Below are positions 27,756 to 41,500 of a stretch of 64,000 nucleotides of DNA, in pieces. Position 1 is the stretch's first letter. Every line of letters begins with the position of its first letter. The stretch is from Sanderia malayensis (Eukaryota > Cnidaria > Scyphozoa > Semaeostomeae > Pelagiidae), in NCBI GenBank assembly GCA_013076295.1, contig RQOL01000742.1, positions 124,001-188,000 on the forward strand, in the 5' to 3' direction. The notes below the pieces were generated by a model, which was given only the letters and a program-made list of their open reading frames with translations, was not told where the DNA came from and made no database searches. A program made the position numbers and the translations under genes.

Positions 27756-30700
27756 CATTAATCAAAATTAACATCCATTCCCACAATTTGCGCATGATTC
27801 CACGTCAATTCAGCGAAAACAAATTGTTATACCCTTTTAGTTAGTTTTTTCTGTAAAATTAACATTCAATCCCTCAATTTACACTAATAAAAGATTACAC
27901 TCATTCCCACAATTTACACCAATAAAAAATAACTTCTATTCCCGCAACTTACACTAATCAAAATTAGGATTCATTCCCACAGTTTGCGCATGATTCCACG
28001 TCAATTCAGCGAAGAAAAATTGTTATACACTTTTAGATACTTTTTTCAGTTATAATAACATTCATTCCCACAATTTACACCAATAAAAATTAAATTGTAT
28101 TCCCGCAACTTACACTAATAAATTTCAGGATTCATTCCCACAACTTGCGCATGGTTTCACGTCAATTCAGCGAGAACAAATTGTTATACACTTTTAGTTA
28201 CTTTTTCAGTAACATTAACATTCATTCCCACAATTTACACTAATAAAAGATAACACTCATTCCCACAATTTACACGAATAAAAATTAATTTTCCCTCCCA
28301 CAATTTACACCAATAAAAATCGAGTTTTATTCCCGCAACTTACATTAATCAAAATTAACATTCATTCCCACAATTTGCGCATGATTCCACGTCAATTCAG
28401 CGTGAACAAATTGTTATACACGTTTAGTTACTTTTTCATTAACATTAACATTCATTCCCACAATTTACACTAATAAAAGATAACACTTATTCCCACAATT
28501 TACACGAATAAATATTAATTTTCCCTCCCACAATTTACACTAATCAAAATTAACATTGATTCCCACAAATTGCGCATGATTTCACGTCAATTCAGCGAGA
28601 ACAAATTGTTATACACTTTTAGTTACTTTTTCAGTAATATTAACATTCATTTCCACAATTTACACTAATAAAAGGTAACACTCATTCCCACAATTTACAC
28701 CAACAAAAATTAACTTTTATTCCCGCAACTTACACTAATCAAAATTAACATTCATTCCCACAACTTGCGCATGGTTTCACGTCAATTCAGCGTGAACAAA
28801 TTGTTATACACTTTTAGTTACTTTTTCATTAACATTAACATTCATTCCCACAATTTACACTAATAAAAGATAACACTTATTCCCACAATTTACACGAATA
28901 AATATTAATTTTCCCTCCCACAATTTACACTAATCAAAATTAACATTGATTCCCACAAATTGCGCATGATTTCACGTCAATTCAGCGAGAACAAATTGTT
29001 ATACACTTTTAGTTACTTTTTCAGTAATATTAACATTCATTCCCACAATTTACACGAATAAAAGATAACACTCATTCCCACAATTTACACGAATAAAAAT
29101 TAATTTTCGCTCCCACAATTTATACCAATAAAAATCAAGTTTTATTCCCGCAACTTACATTAATCAAAATTAACATTCATTCCCACAAATTGCGCATGAT
29201 TCCACGTCAATTCAGCGAAGAAAAATTGTTATACACTTTTAGATACTTTTTTCAGTTATAATAACATTCATTCCCACAATTTACACCAATAAAAGTTAAA
29301 TTTTATTCCCGCAACTTACACTAATAAATTGCAGGATTCATTCCCACAATTTGCGCATGATTCCATGTCAATTCCGCGAGAACAAATTGTTATGCACTTT
29401 TAGTTACTTTTTTCAGTAAAATTATCATTCATTCCCACAATTTACAGTAATAAAAAATTACACCCATTCCCACAATTTACACCAATAAAAATTAACTTTT
29501 ATTTCCGCAACTTTCAATAATCAAAATTAACATTCATTCCCACAAATTGCGCATGATTTCACGTCAATTCAGCGAGAACAAATTGTTATACACTTTTAGT
29601 TACTTTTTCAGTAATATTAACATTCATTCCCACAGTTTACACGAATAAAAGATAACACTCATTCCCACAATTTACACGAATAAAAATTAATTTTCCCTCC
29701 CACAATTTACACCAATAAAAATCAAGTTTTATTCCCGCAACTTACATTAATCAAAATTAACATTCATTCCCACAAATTGCGCATGATTCCACGTCGATTC
29801 AGCGAGAACAAATTGTTATACACTTTTAGTTACTTTTTCAGTAACATTAACATTCATTCCCACAATTTACACTAATAAAAGATAACACTGATTCCCACAA
29901 TTTACACGAATAAAAATTAATTTTCCCTCCCACAATTTACACTAATCAAAATTAACATTCATTCCCACAAATTGCGCATGATTTCACGTCAATTCAGCGA
30001 GAACAAATTGTTATACACTTTTAGTTACTTTTTCAGTAATATTAACATTCATTCCCACAATTTACACGAATAAAAGATAACACTCATTCCCACAATTTAC
30101 ACGAATAAAAATTAATTTTCCCTCCCACAATTTACACCAATAAAAATCAAGTTTTATTCCCGCAACTTACATTAATCAAAATTAACATGCATTCCCACAA
30201 TTTAAACTAATAAAAACTAACTTTTATTCCCGCAACTTACACTAATCAAAATTAGGATTCATTCCCACAATTTGCGCATGATTCCACGTAAATTCAGCCA
30301 GAACAAATTGTTATACATTATATTTACTTTTTTCTGTAAAATTAACATTCAATCCCTCAATTTACACTAATAAAAGATTACACTCATTCCCACAATTTAC
30401 ACCAATAAAAAATAACTTTTATTCCCGCAACTTACACTAATCAAAATTAGGATTCATTCCCACAGTTTGCGCATGATTCCACGTCAATTCAGCGAAGAAA
30501 AATTGTTATATACTTTTCGATACTTTTTTCAGTTATAATAACATTCATTCCTTTAATTTACACCAATAAAAATTAAATTTTATTCCCGCAACTTACACTA
30601 ATAAATTTCAGCATTCATTCCCACAATTTGCGCATGATTCCATGTCAATTCAGCGAGAACAAATTGTTATGCACTTTTAGTTACTTTTTTCAGTAAAATT

Positions 30701-33700
30701 AACATTCATTCCCCCAATTTACAGTAATAAAAAATTACACTCATTCCCACAATTTACACCAATAAAAATTAACTTTTATTTCCGCAACTTTCAATAATCA
30801 AAATTAACATTCATTCCCACAAATTGCGCATGATTCCACGTCGATTCAGCGAGAACAAATTGTTATACACTTTTAGTTACTTTTTCAGTAACATTAACAT
30901 TCATTCCCACAATTTACACTAATAAAAGATAACACTCATTCCCAAAATTTACACGAATAAAAATTAATTTTCCCTCCCACAATTTACACTAATAAAATTT
31001 ACCTATCATTCCCGCAATTTACACCAATAAAAATCAACTTTTTTTCCCGCAACCTACACTAATCAAAATTAACATTCATTCCCACAAATTGCGCATGATT
31101 TCACGTCAATTCAGCGAGAACAAATTGTTATACACTTTTAGTTACTTTTTCAGTAATATTAACATTCATTCCCACAATTTACACGAATAAAAGATAACAC
31201 TCATTCCCACAATTTACACTAATAAAATTTACCTATCATTCCCGCAATTTACACCAATAAAAATCAACTTTTTTTCCCGCAACTTACATTAATCAAAATT
31301 AGGATTCATTCCCACAGTTTGCGCATGATTCCACGTCAATTCAGCGAAGAAAAATTGTTATACACTTTTAGATACTTCTTTCAGTTATAATAACATTCAT
31401 TCCCACAATTTACACCAATAAAAATTAAATTTTATTCCCGCAACTTACACTAATAAGTTTCAGGATTCATTCCCACAATTTGCGCATGATTCCATGTCAA
31501 TTCCGCGAGAACAAATTGTTATGCACTTTTAGTTACTTTTTTCAGTAAAATTATCATTCATTCCCACAATTCACAGTAATAAAAAATTACACTCATTCCC
31601 ACAATTTACACCAATAAGAATTAACTTTTATTTCCGCAACTTTCAATAATCAAAATTAACAATCATTCCCACAAATTGCGCATGATTCCACGTCGATTCA
31701 GCGAGAACAAATTGTTATACACTTTTAGTTACTTTTTCAGTAACATTAACATTCATTCCCACAATTTACACTAATAAAAGATAACACTCATTCCCACAAT
31801 TTACCCGAATAAAAATTAATTTTCCCTCCCACAATTTACACTAATCAAAATTAACATTCATTCCCACAAATTGCGCATGATTTCACGTCAATTCAGCGAG
31901 AACAAATTGTTATACACTTTTAGTTACTTTTTCAGTAATATTAACATTCATACCCACAATTTACACGAATAAAAGATAACACTCATTCCCACAATTTACA
32001 CGAATAAAAATTAATTTTCCCTCCCACAATTTACACCAATAAAAAGCAAGTTTTATTCCCGCAACTTACATTAATCAAAATTAACATCCATTCCCACAAT
32101 TTGCGCATGATTCCACGTCAATTCAGCGAAAACAAATTGTTATACCCTTTTAGTTAGTTTTTTCTGTAAAATTAACATTCAATCCCTCAATTTACACTAA
32201 TAAAAGATTACACTCATTCCCACAATTTACACCAATAAAAAATAACTTTTATTCCCGCAACTTACACTAATCAAAATTAGGATTCATTCCCACAGTTTGC
32301 GCATGATTCCACGTCAATTCAGCGAAGAAAAATTGTTATACACTTTTAGATACTTTTTTCAGTTATAATAACATTCATTCCCACAATTTACACCAATAAA
32401 AATTAAATTGTATTCCCGCAACTTACACTAATAAATTTCAGGATTCATTCCCACAACTTGCGCATGGTTTCACGTCAATTCAGCGAGAACAAATTGTTAT
32501 ACACTTTTAGTTACTTTTTCAGTAACATTAACATTCATTCCCACAATTTACACTAATAAAAGATAACACTCATTCCCACAATTTACACGAATAAAAATTA
32601 ATTTTCCCTCCCACAATTTACACCAATAAAAATCGAGTTTTATTCCCGCAACTTACATTAATCAAAATTAACATTCATTCCCACAATTTGCGCATGATTC
32701 CACGTCAATTCAGCGAAAACAAATTGTTATACCCTTTTAGTTACTTTTTTCAGTAATATTAACATTCATTTCCACAATTTACACTAATAAAAGGTAACAC
32801 TCATTCCCACAATTTACACCAACAAAAATTAACTTTTATTCCCGCAACTTACACTAATCAAAATTAACATTCATTCCCACAACTTGCGCATGGTTTCACG
32901 TCAATTCAGCGTGAACAAATTGTTATACACTTTTAGTTACTTTTTCATTAACATTAACATTCATTCCCACAATTTACACTAATAAAAGATAACACTTATT
33001 CCCACAATTTACACGAATAAATATTAATTTTCCCTCCCACAATTTACACTAATCAAAATTAACATTGATTCCCACAAATTGCGCATGATTTCACGTCAAT
33101 TCAGCGAGAACAAATTGTTATACACTTTTAGTTACTTTTTCAGTAATATTAACATTCATTCCCACAATTTACACGAATAAAAGATAACACTCATTCCCAC
33201 AATTTACACGAATAAAAATTAATTTTCGCTCCCACAATTTACACCAATAAAAATCAAGTTTTATTCCCGCAACTTACATTAATCAAAATTAACATTCATT
33301 CCCACAAATTGCGCATGATTCCACGTCAATTCAGCGAAGAAAAATTGTTATACACTTTTAGATACTTTTTTCAGTTATAATAACATTCATTCCCACAATT
33401 TACACCAATAAAAGTTAAATTTTATTCCCGCAACTTACACTAATAAATTGCAGGATTCATTCCCACAATTTGCGCATGATTCCATGTCAATTCCGCGAGA
33501 ACAAATTGTTATGCACTTTTAGTTACTTTTTTCAGTAAAATTATCATTCATTCCCACAATTTACAGTAATAAAAAATTACACCCATTCCCACAATTTACA
33601 CCAATAAAAATTAACTTTTATTTCCGCAACTTTCAATAATCAAAATTAACATTCATTCCCACAAATTGCGCATGATTTCACGTCAATTCAGCGAGAACAA

Positions 33701-33817
33701 ATTGTTATACACTTTTAGTTACTTTTTCAGTAATATTAACATTCATTCCCACAGTTTACACGAATAAAAGATAACACTCATTCCCACAATTTACACGAAT
33801 AAAAATTAATTTTCCCT

Positions 33818-36587
33818 CCCACAATTTACACCAATAAAAATCAAGTTTTATTCCCGCAACTTACATTAATCAAAATTAACATTCATTTCCACAAATTGCG
33901 CATGATTTCACGTCAATTCAGCGAGAACAAATTGTTATACACTTTTAGTTACTTTTTCAGTAATATTAACATTCATTCCCACAATTTACACGAATAAAAG
34001 ATAACACTCATTCCCACAATTTACACGAATAAAAATTAATTTTCCCTCCCACAATTTACACCAATAAAAATCAAGTTTTATTCCCGCAACTTACATTAAT
34101 CAAAATTAACATTCATTCCCACAATTTGCGCATGATTCCACGTCAATTCAGCGAAAACAAATTGTTATACCCTTTTAGTTACTTTTTTCAGTAATATTAA
34201 CATTCATTTCCACAATTTACACTAATAAAAGGTAACACTCATTCCCACAATTTACACCAACAAAAATTAACTTTTATTCCCGCAACTTACACTAATCAAA
34301 ATTAACATTCATTCGCACAACTTGCGCATGGTTTCACGTCAATTCAGCGAAAACAAATTGTTATACCCTTTTAGTTACTTTTTTCAGTAATATTAACATT
34401 CATTTCCACAATTTACACTAATAAAAGGTAACACTCATTCCCACAATTTACACCAACAAAAATTAACTTTTATTCCCGCAACTTACACTAATCAAAATTA
34501 ACATTCATTCCCACAACTTGCGCATGGTTTCACGTCAATTCAGCGAGAACAAATTGTTATACACTTTTAGTTACTTTTTCAGTAACATTAACATTCATTC
34601 CCACAATTTACACTAATAAAAGATAACACTCATTCCCACAATTTACACGAATAAATATTAATTTTCCCTCCCACAATTTACACTAATCAAAATTAACATT
34701 CATTCCCACAAATTGCGCATGATTTCACGTCAATTCAGCGAGAACAAATTGTTATACACTTTTAGTTACTTTTTCAGTAATATTAACATTCATTCCCACA
34801 ATTTACACGAATAAAAGATAACACTCATTCCCACAATTTACACTAATAAAATTTACCTATCATTCCCGCAATTTACACCAATAAAAATCAACTTTTTTTC
34901 CCGCAACTTACACTAATCAAAATTAACATTCATTCCCACAAATTGCGCATGATTCCACGTCAATTCAGCGAAGAAAAATTGTTATACACTTTTAGATACT
35001 TTTTTCAGTTATAATAACATTCATTCCCACAATTTACACCAATGAAAATTAAATTTTATTCCCGCAACTTACACTAATAAATTTCAGGATTCATTCCCAC
35101 AATTTGCGCATGATTCCATGTCAATTCAGCGAGAACAAATTGTTATGCACTTTTAGTTACTTTTTCAGTAACATTAACATTCATTCCCACAATTTACACT
35201 AATAAAAGATAACACTCATTCCCACAATTTAGACGAATAAAAATTAATTTTCCCTCCCACAATTTACACTAATCAAAATTAACATTCATTCCCACCAATT
35301 GCGCATGATTTCACGTCAATTCAGCGAGAACAAATTGTTATACACTTTTAGTTACTTTTTCAGTAATATTAACATTCATTCCCACAATTTACACGAATAA
35401 AAGATAACATTCATTCCCACAATTTACACGAATAAAAATTAATTTTCCCTCCCACAATTTACACCAATAAAAATCAAGTTTTATTCCCGCAACTTACATT
35501 AATCAAAATTAACATTCATTCCCACAATTTGCGCATGATTCCACGTCAATTCAGCGAAGAAAAATTGTTATACACTTTTAGATACTTTTTTCAGTTATAA
35601 TAACTTTCATTCTCACAATTTACACCAATAAAAATTAAATTTTATTCCCGCAACTTACACTAATAAATTTCAGGATTCATTCCCACAATTTGCGCATGAT
35701 TCCATGTCAATTCAGCGAGAACAAATTGTTATGCACTTTTAGTTACTTTTTTCAGTAAAATTAACATTCATTCCCACAATTTACAGTAATAAAAAAATAC
35801 ACTCATTCCCACAATTTACACCAATAAAAATTAACTTTTATTTCCGCAACTTTCAATAATCAAAATTAACATTCATTCCCACAAATTGCGCATGATTCCA
35901 CGTCGATTCAGCGAGAACAAATTGTTATACACTTTTAGTTACTTTTTCAGTAATATTAACATTCATTCCCACAATTTACACGAATAAAAGATAACACTCA
36001 TTCCCACAATTTACACGAATAAAAATTAATTTTCCCTCCCACAATTTACACCAATAAAAATCAACTTTTTTTCCCGCAACTTACACTAATCAAAATTAAC
36101 ATTCATTCCCACAAATTGCGCATGATTCCACGTCAATTCAGCGAAGAAAAATTGTTATACACTTTTAGTTACTTTATCAGTAATATTAACATTCATTCCC
36201 ACAATTGACACGAATAAAAGATAACACTCATTCCCATAATTTACACCAATAAAAATTAACTTTTATTTCCGCAACTTTCAATAATCAAAATTAACATTCA
36301 TTCCCACAAATTGCGCATGATTCCACGTCGATTCAGCGAGAACAAATTGTTATACACTTTTAGTTACTTTTTCAGTAACATTAACATTCATTCCCACAAT
36401 TTACACTAATAAAAGATAACACTCATTCCCACAATTTACACGAATAAAGATTAATTTTCCCTCCCACAATTTACACTAATCAAAATTAACATTCATTCCC
36501 ACAAATTGCGCATGATTTCACGTCAATTCAGCGAGAACAAATTGTTATACACTTTTAGTTACTTTTTCAGTAATATTAACATTCATT
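33818..36587 (+). repeat. Higher-order repeat, copy 1 of a 2,770-bp tandem pair
   Basis: This block and the next lie head to tail with an exact 2,770-bp offset. Shared private variants are ATTCGCACAACTTGCG (34311 and 37081), ACCAATGAAAATT (AATG at 35041 and 37811), TTAGACGAATAAA (AGACG at 35231 and 38001) and CTTTATCAGTAATATT (36171 and 38940, after a one-base loss near 38287). The boundaries are sharp, both at an ACAATTTACAC S-module head. This is what an unequal exchange between S modules in register would leave. Confidence 0.88.
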
Positions 36588-39357
36588 CCCACAATTTACA
36601 CCAATAAAAATCAAGTTTTATTCCCGCAACTTACATTAATCAAAATTAACATTCATTCCCACAAATTGCGCATGATTTCACGTCAATTCAGCGAGAACAA
36701 ATTGTTATACACTTTTAGTTACTTTTTCAGTAATATTAACATTCATTCCCACAATTTACACGAATAAAAGATAACACTCATTCCCACAATTTACACGAAT
36801 AAAAATTAATTTTCCCTCCCACAATTTACACCAATAAAAATCAAGTTTTATTCCCGCAACTTACATTAATCAAAATTAACATTCATTCCCACAATTTGCG
36901 CATGATTCCACGTCAATTCAGCGAAAACAAATTGTTATACCCTTTTAGTTACTTTTTTCAGTAATATTAACATTCATTTCCACAATTTACACTAATAAAA
37001 GGTAACACTCATTCCCACAATTTACACCAACAAAAATTAACTTTTATTCCCGCAACTTACACTAATCAAAATTAACATTCATTCGCACAACTTGCGCATG
37101 GTTTCACGTCAATTCAGCGAAAACAAATTGTTATACCCTTTTAGTTACTTTTTTCAGTAATATTAACATTCATTTCCACAATTTACACTAATAAAAGGTA
37201 ACACTCATTCCCACAATTTACACCAACAAAAATTAACTTTTATTCCCGCAACTTACACTAATCAAAATTAACATTCATTCCCACAACTTGCGCATGGTTT
37301 CACGTCAATTCAGCGAGAACAAATTGTTATACACTTTTAGTTACTTTTTCAGTAACATTAACATTCATTCCCACAATTTACACTAATAAAAGATAACACT
37401 CATTCCCACAATTTACACGAATAAATATTAATTTTCCCTCCCACAATTTACACTAATCAAAATTAACATTCATTCCCACAAATTGCGCATGATTTCACGT
37501 CAATTCAGCGAGAACAAATTGTTATACACTTTTAGTTACTTTTTCAGTAATATTAACATTCATTCCCACAATTTACACGAATAAAAGATAACACTCATTC
37601 CCACAATTTACACTAATAAAATTTACCTATCATTCCCGCAATTTACACCAATAAAAATCAACTTTTTTTCCCGCAACTTACACTAATCAAAATTAACATT
37701 CATTCCCACAAATTGCGCATGATTCCACGTCAATTCAGCGAAGAAAAATTGTTATACACTTTTAGATACTTTTTTCAGTTATAATAACATTCATTCCCAC
37801 AATTTACACCAATGAAAATTAAATTTTATTCCCGCAACTTACACTAATAAATTTCAGGATTCATTCCCACAATTTGCGCATGATTCCATGTCAATTCAGC
37901 GAGAACAAATTGTTATGCACTTTTAGTTACTTTTTCAGTAACATTAACATTCATTCCCACAATTTACACTAATAAAAGATAACACTCATTCCCACAATTT
38001 AGACGAATAAAAATTAATTTTCCCTCCCACAATTTACACTAATCAAAATTAACATTCATTCCCACAAATTGCGCATGATTTCACGTCAATTCAGCGAGAA
38101 CAAATTGTTATACACTTTTAGTTACTTTTTCAGTAATATTAACATTCATTCCCACAATTTACACGAATAAAAGATAACATTCATTCCCACAATTTACACG
38201 AATAAAAATTAATTTTCCCTCCCACAATTTACACCAATAAAAATCAAGTTTTATTCCCGCAACTTACATTAATCAAAATTAACATTCTTTCCACAATTTG
38301 CGCATGATTCCACGTCAATTCAGCGAAGAAAAATTGTTATACACTTTTAGATACTTTTTTCAGTTATAATAACTTTCATTCTCACAATTTACACCAATAA
38401 AAATTAAATTTTATTCCCGCAACTTACACTAATAAATTTCAGGATTCATTCCCACAATTTGCGCATGATTCCATGTCAATTCAGCGAGAACAAATTGTTA
38501 TGCACTTTTAGTTACTTTTTTCAGTAAAATTAACATTCATTCCCACAATTTACAGTAATAAAAAATTACACTCATTCCCACAATTTACACCAATAAAAAT
38601 TAACTTTTATTTCCGCAACTTTCAATAATCAAAATTAACATTCATTCCCACAAATTGCGCATGATTCCACTTCGATTCAGCGAGAACAAATTGTTATACA
38701 CTTTTAGTTACTTTTTCAGTAATATTAACATTCATTCCCACAATTTACACGAATAAAAGATAACACTCATTCCCACAATTTACACGAATAAAAATTAATT
38801 TTCCCTCCCACAATTTACACCAATAAAAATCAACTTTTTTTCCCGCAACTTACACTAATCAAAATTAACATTCATTCCCACAAATTGCGCATGATTCCAC
38901 GTCAATTCAGCGAAGAAAAATTGTTATACACTTTTAGTTACTTTATCAGTAATATTAACATTCATTCCCACAATTGACACGAATAAAAGATAACACTCAT
39001 TCCCACAATTTACACCAATAAAAATTAACTTTTATTTCCGCAACTTTCAATAATCAAAATTAACATTCATTCCCACAAATTGCGCATGATTCCACGTCGA
39101 TTCAGCGAGAACAAATTGTTATACACTTTTAGTTACTTTTCAGTAACATTAACATTCATTCCCACAATTTACACTAATAAAAGATAACACTCATTCCCAC
39201 AATTTACACGAATAAAAATTAATTTTCCCTCCCACAATTTACACTAATCAAAATTAACATTCATTCCCACAAATTGCGCATGATTTCACGTCAATTCAGC
39301 GAGAACAAATTGTTATACACTTTTAGTTACTTTTTCAGTAATATTAACATTCATTCC
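36588..39357 (+). repeat. Higher-order repeat, copy 2 of the 2,770-bp tandem pair
   Basis: It is the direct continuation of copy 1 with near-identical sequence. The few differences I saw include TTCATTCCCACCAATTGCG becoming CACAAATTGCG, and TTCATTCCCACAA becoming TTCTTTCCACAA near 38287. High similarity between neighbouring 2.8-kb copies points to a recent duplication compared with the more diverged blocks of the first 10 kb. Confidence 0.88.
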
Positions 39358-41060
39358 CACAATTTACACGAATAAAAGATAACATTCATTCCCACAATTT
39401 ACACGAATAAAAATTAATTTTCCCTCCCACAATTTACACCAATAAAAATCAAGTTTTATTCCCGCAACTTACATTAATCAAAATTAACATTCATTCCCAC
39501 AATTTGCGCATGATTCCACGTCAATTCAGCGAAGAAAAATTGTTATACACTTTTAGATACTTTTTTCAGTTATAATAACTTTCATTCTCACAATTTACAC
39601 CAATAAAAATTAAATTTTATTCCCGCAACTTACACGAATAAATTTCAGGATTCATTCCCAGAATTTGCGCATGATTCCATGTCAATTCAGCGAGAACAAA
39701 TTGTTATGCACTTTTAGTTACTTTTTTCAGTAAAATTAACATTCATTCCCACAATTTACACGAATAAAAGATAACACTCATTCCCACAATTTACACGAAT
39801 AAAAATTAATTTTCCCTCCCACAATTTACACCAATAAAAATCAAGTTTTATTCCCACAACTTACATTAATCAAAATTAACATTCATTCCCACAATTTGCG
39901 CATGATTCCACGTCAATTCAGCGAAAACAAATTGTTATACCCTTTTAGTTACTTTTTTCAGTAATATTAACATTCATTTCCACAATTTACACTAATAAAA
40001 GGTAACACTCATTCCCACAATTTAAACGAAGAAATATTAATTTTCCCTCCCACAATTTACACTAATCAAAATTAACATTCATTCCCACAAATTGCGCATG
40101 ATTTCACGTCAATTCAGCGAGAACAAATTGTTATGCACTTTTAGTTACTTTTTACAGTAAAATTAACATTCATTCCCACAATTTACAGTAATAAAAAATT
40201 ACACTCATTCCCACAATTTACACCAATAAAAATTAACTTTTATTTCCGCAACTTTCAATAATCAAAATTAACATTCATTCCCACAAATTGCGCAAGATTC
40301 CACGTCGATTCAGCGAGAACAAATTGTTATACACTTTTGGTTACTTTATCAGTAATATTAACATTCATTCCCACAATTTACACGAATAAAAGATAACACT
40401 CATTCCCACCATTTACACCAACAAAAATTAACTTTTATTCCCGCAACTTACACTAATCAAAATTAACATTCATTCCCACAATTTGCGCATGATTCCACGT
40501 CAATTCAGCGAAAACAAATTGTTATACCCTTTTAGTTACTTTTTTCAGTAATATTAACATTTATTTCCACAATTTACACTAATAAAAGATAACACTCATT
40601 CCCACAATTTACACCAACAAAAATTAACTTTTATTCCCGCAACTTACACTAATCAAAATTAACATTCATTCCCACAACTGGCGCATGGTTTCACGTCAAT
40701 TCAGCGAGAACAAATTGTTATACACTTTTAGTTACTTTTTCAGTAATATTAACATTCTTTCCCACAATTTACACGAATAAAAGGTAACACTAATTCCCAC
40801 AATTTACACTAATAAAAATTAATTTTCCCCCCACAATTTACACCAATAAAAATCAAGTTTTATTCCCGCAACTTACATTAATCAAAATTAACATTTATTC
40901 CCACAATTTGCGCATGATTCCACGTCAATTCAGCGAAAACAAATTGTTATACACTTTTAGTTACTTTTTCAGTAATATTAACATTCATTCCCACAATTTA
41001 CACGAATAAAAGATAACACTCATTCCCACAATTTACACGAATAAAAATTAATTTTCCCTC

Positions 41061-41080
41061 CCACAATTTAATGTTAGTTA
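41061..41080 (+). other. Left integration junction
   Basis: The satellite S module CCCTCCCACAATTTA stops and ATGTTAGTTAATAC begins. Joining the left flank (to 41070) to the right flank (from 45592) restores an ordinary S module, CACAATTTACACCAATAAA, with no base lost or duplicated. The same uninterrupted module stands at about 39815-39840, 1,242 satellite bases upstream, and serves as an empty-site comparison. Confidence 0.88.
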
Positions 41081-41478
41081 ATACATGAAATTTATTAACT
41101 TTAGTTAATTAGGCACGGATTTTTCATATTGCGTGACTGTTTTTTAATGCTAATCAACAACCAAAATTAACAGGGCCACACCAAGGGTGCGTTGATTACT
41201 TGACACAGGCAAGGTATTTTAATCTGGCACCAATCGTAAAATATCACGCATAGCGATGCTGCCTGTATCTAATCTCAGCTTGATGAAAGTGACAAGCACA
41301 ATAAACCAATTAGAGCTCCCAACACAGCAGGCTAACCAGCGACAAGCCAATCAAATTAAGCGAATCACCACGCAAAATACTCCCTTTATAAGACAATGCA
41401 AAGCCCTCAAAGGGCAACAATTTACAAACAAAGCAACATATACATAGTTGCCAAGCAAATCAAGGAAACAAAAATTTA
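41071..41478 (+). repeat. Split direct repeat A1 (left terminus)
   Basis: It is repeated at 44437-44843 with a single difference: a run of three Ts in CCCTTTATAAG (41393-41402) is two Ts in A2. The offset is 3,366 bp before that point and 3,365 after. The maximal match ends at AAAAATTTA, after which A1 enters the gag leader (ATTTGAACG) and A2 enters an unrelated spacer. It carries an AATAAA hexamer at 41300 and a possible TATA box near 41395. A 63-codon open frame at 41256-41447 has no protein-like features. Confidence 0.93.
41391..41402 (+). promoter_or_regulatory. Possible TATA-type promoter in A1
   Basis: CTCCCTTTATAAGACA contains a TTTATAAG core about 100 bp upstream of the first gag ATG (41501). 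It is placed where a promoter would have to lie to give an RNA spanning the coding region. The A2 copy reads CCCTTATAAG, one T shorter. The position is suggestive only, and no start site can be confirmed from sequence. Confidence 0.35.
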
Positions 41479-41500
41479 ATTTGAACGAAAGCTAGGTGAG

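Larger units (their letters stand above)
1..41070 (+). repeat. Satellite array, left arm (about 195-bp modular monomer)
   Basis: The arm is tandem satellite throughout, apart from the scar at 1740-1799. A typical monomer is one L module of about 90 bp (CATTCCCACAATTT head, then GCGCATGATTCCACGTCA, TCAGCGAGAACAAATTGTT, ATACACTTTTAGTTAC, TTTTTCAGTAATATTAAC) followed by three S modules of 34 to 36 bp. The S modules differ in their tails: AAAAGATAACACT, AAAAATTAACTTTT, and a version with CCCGCAACTTACACTAATC. Extra S modules (TTAATTTTCCCTCCCAC) give monomers near 230 bp. All units read in the same direction, and the plus strand is G-poor. The array holds no gene: stops occur in every frame, and the only open frames are short chance ones. 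The length and homogeneity suggest heterochromatin, possibly (peri)centromeric, which is inference. Confidence 0.97.

Noticed and set aside
1..41070. CRISPR-like alternation of conserved and variable segments
   Set aside because: The variable segments are themselves related satellite modules, not unique spacers. Units are 35/90 bp modules in a eukaryotic satellite, and no cas genes are present.
41256..41447. 63-codon plus-strand frame inside A1
   Set aside because: It lies within the terminal repeat, has no recognised motif, and in A2 the one-base difference alters its frame.
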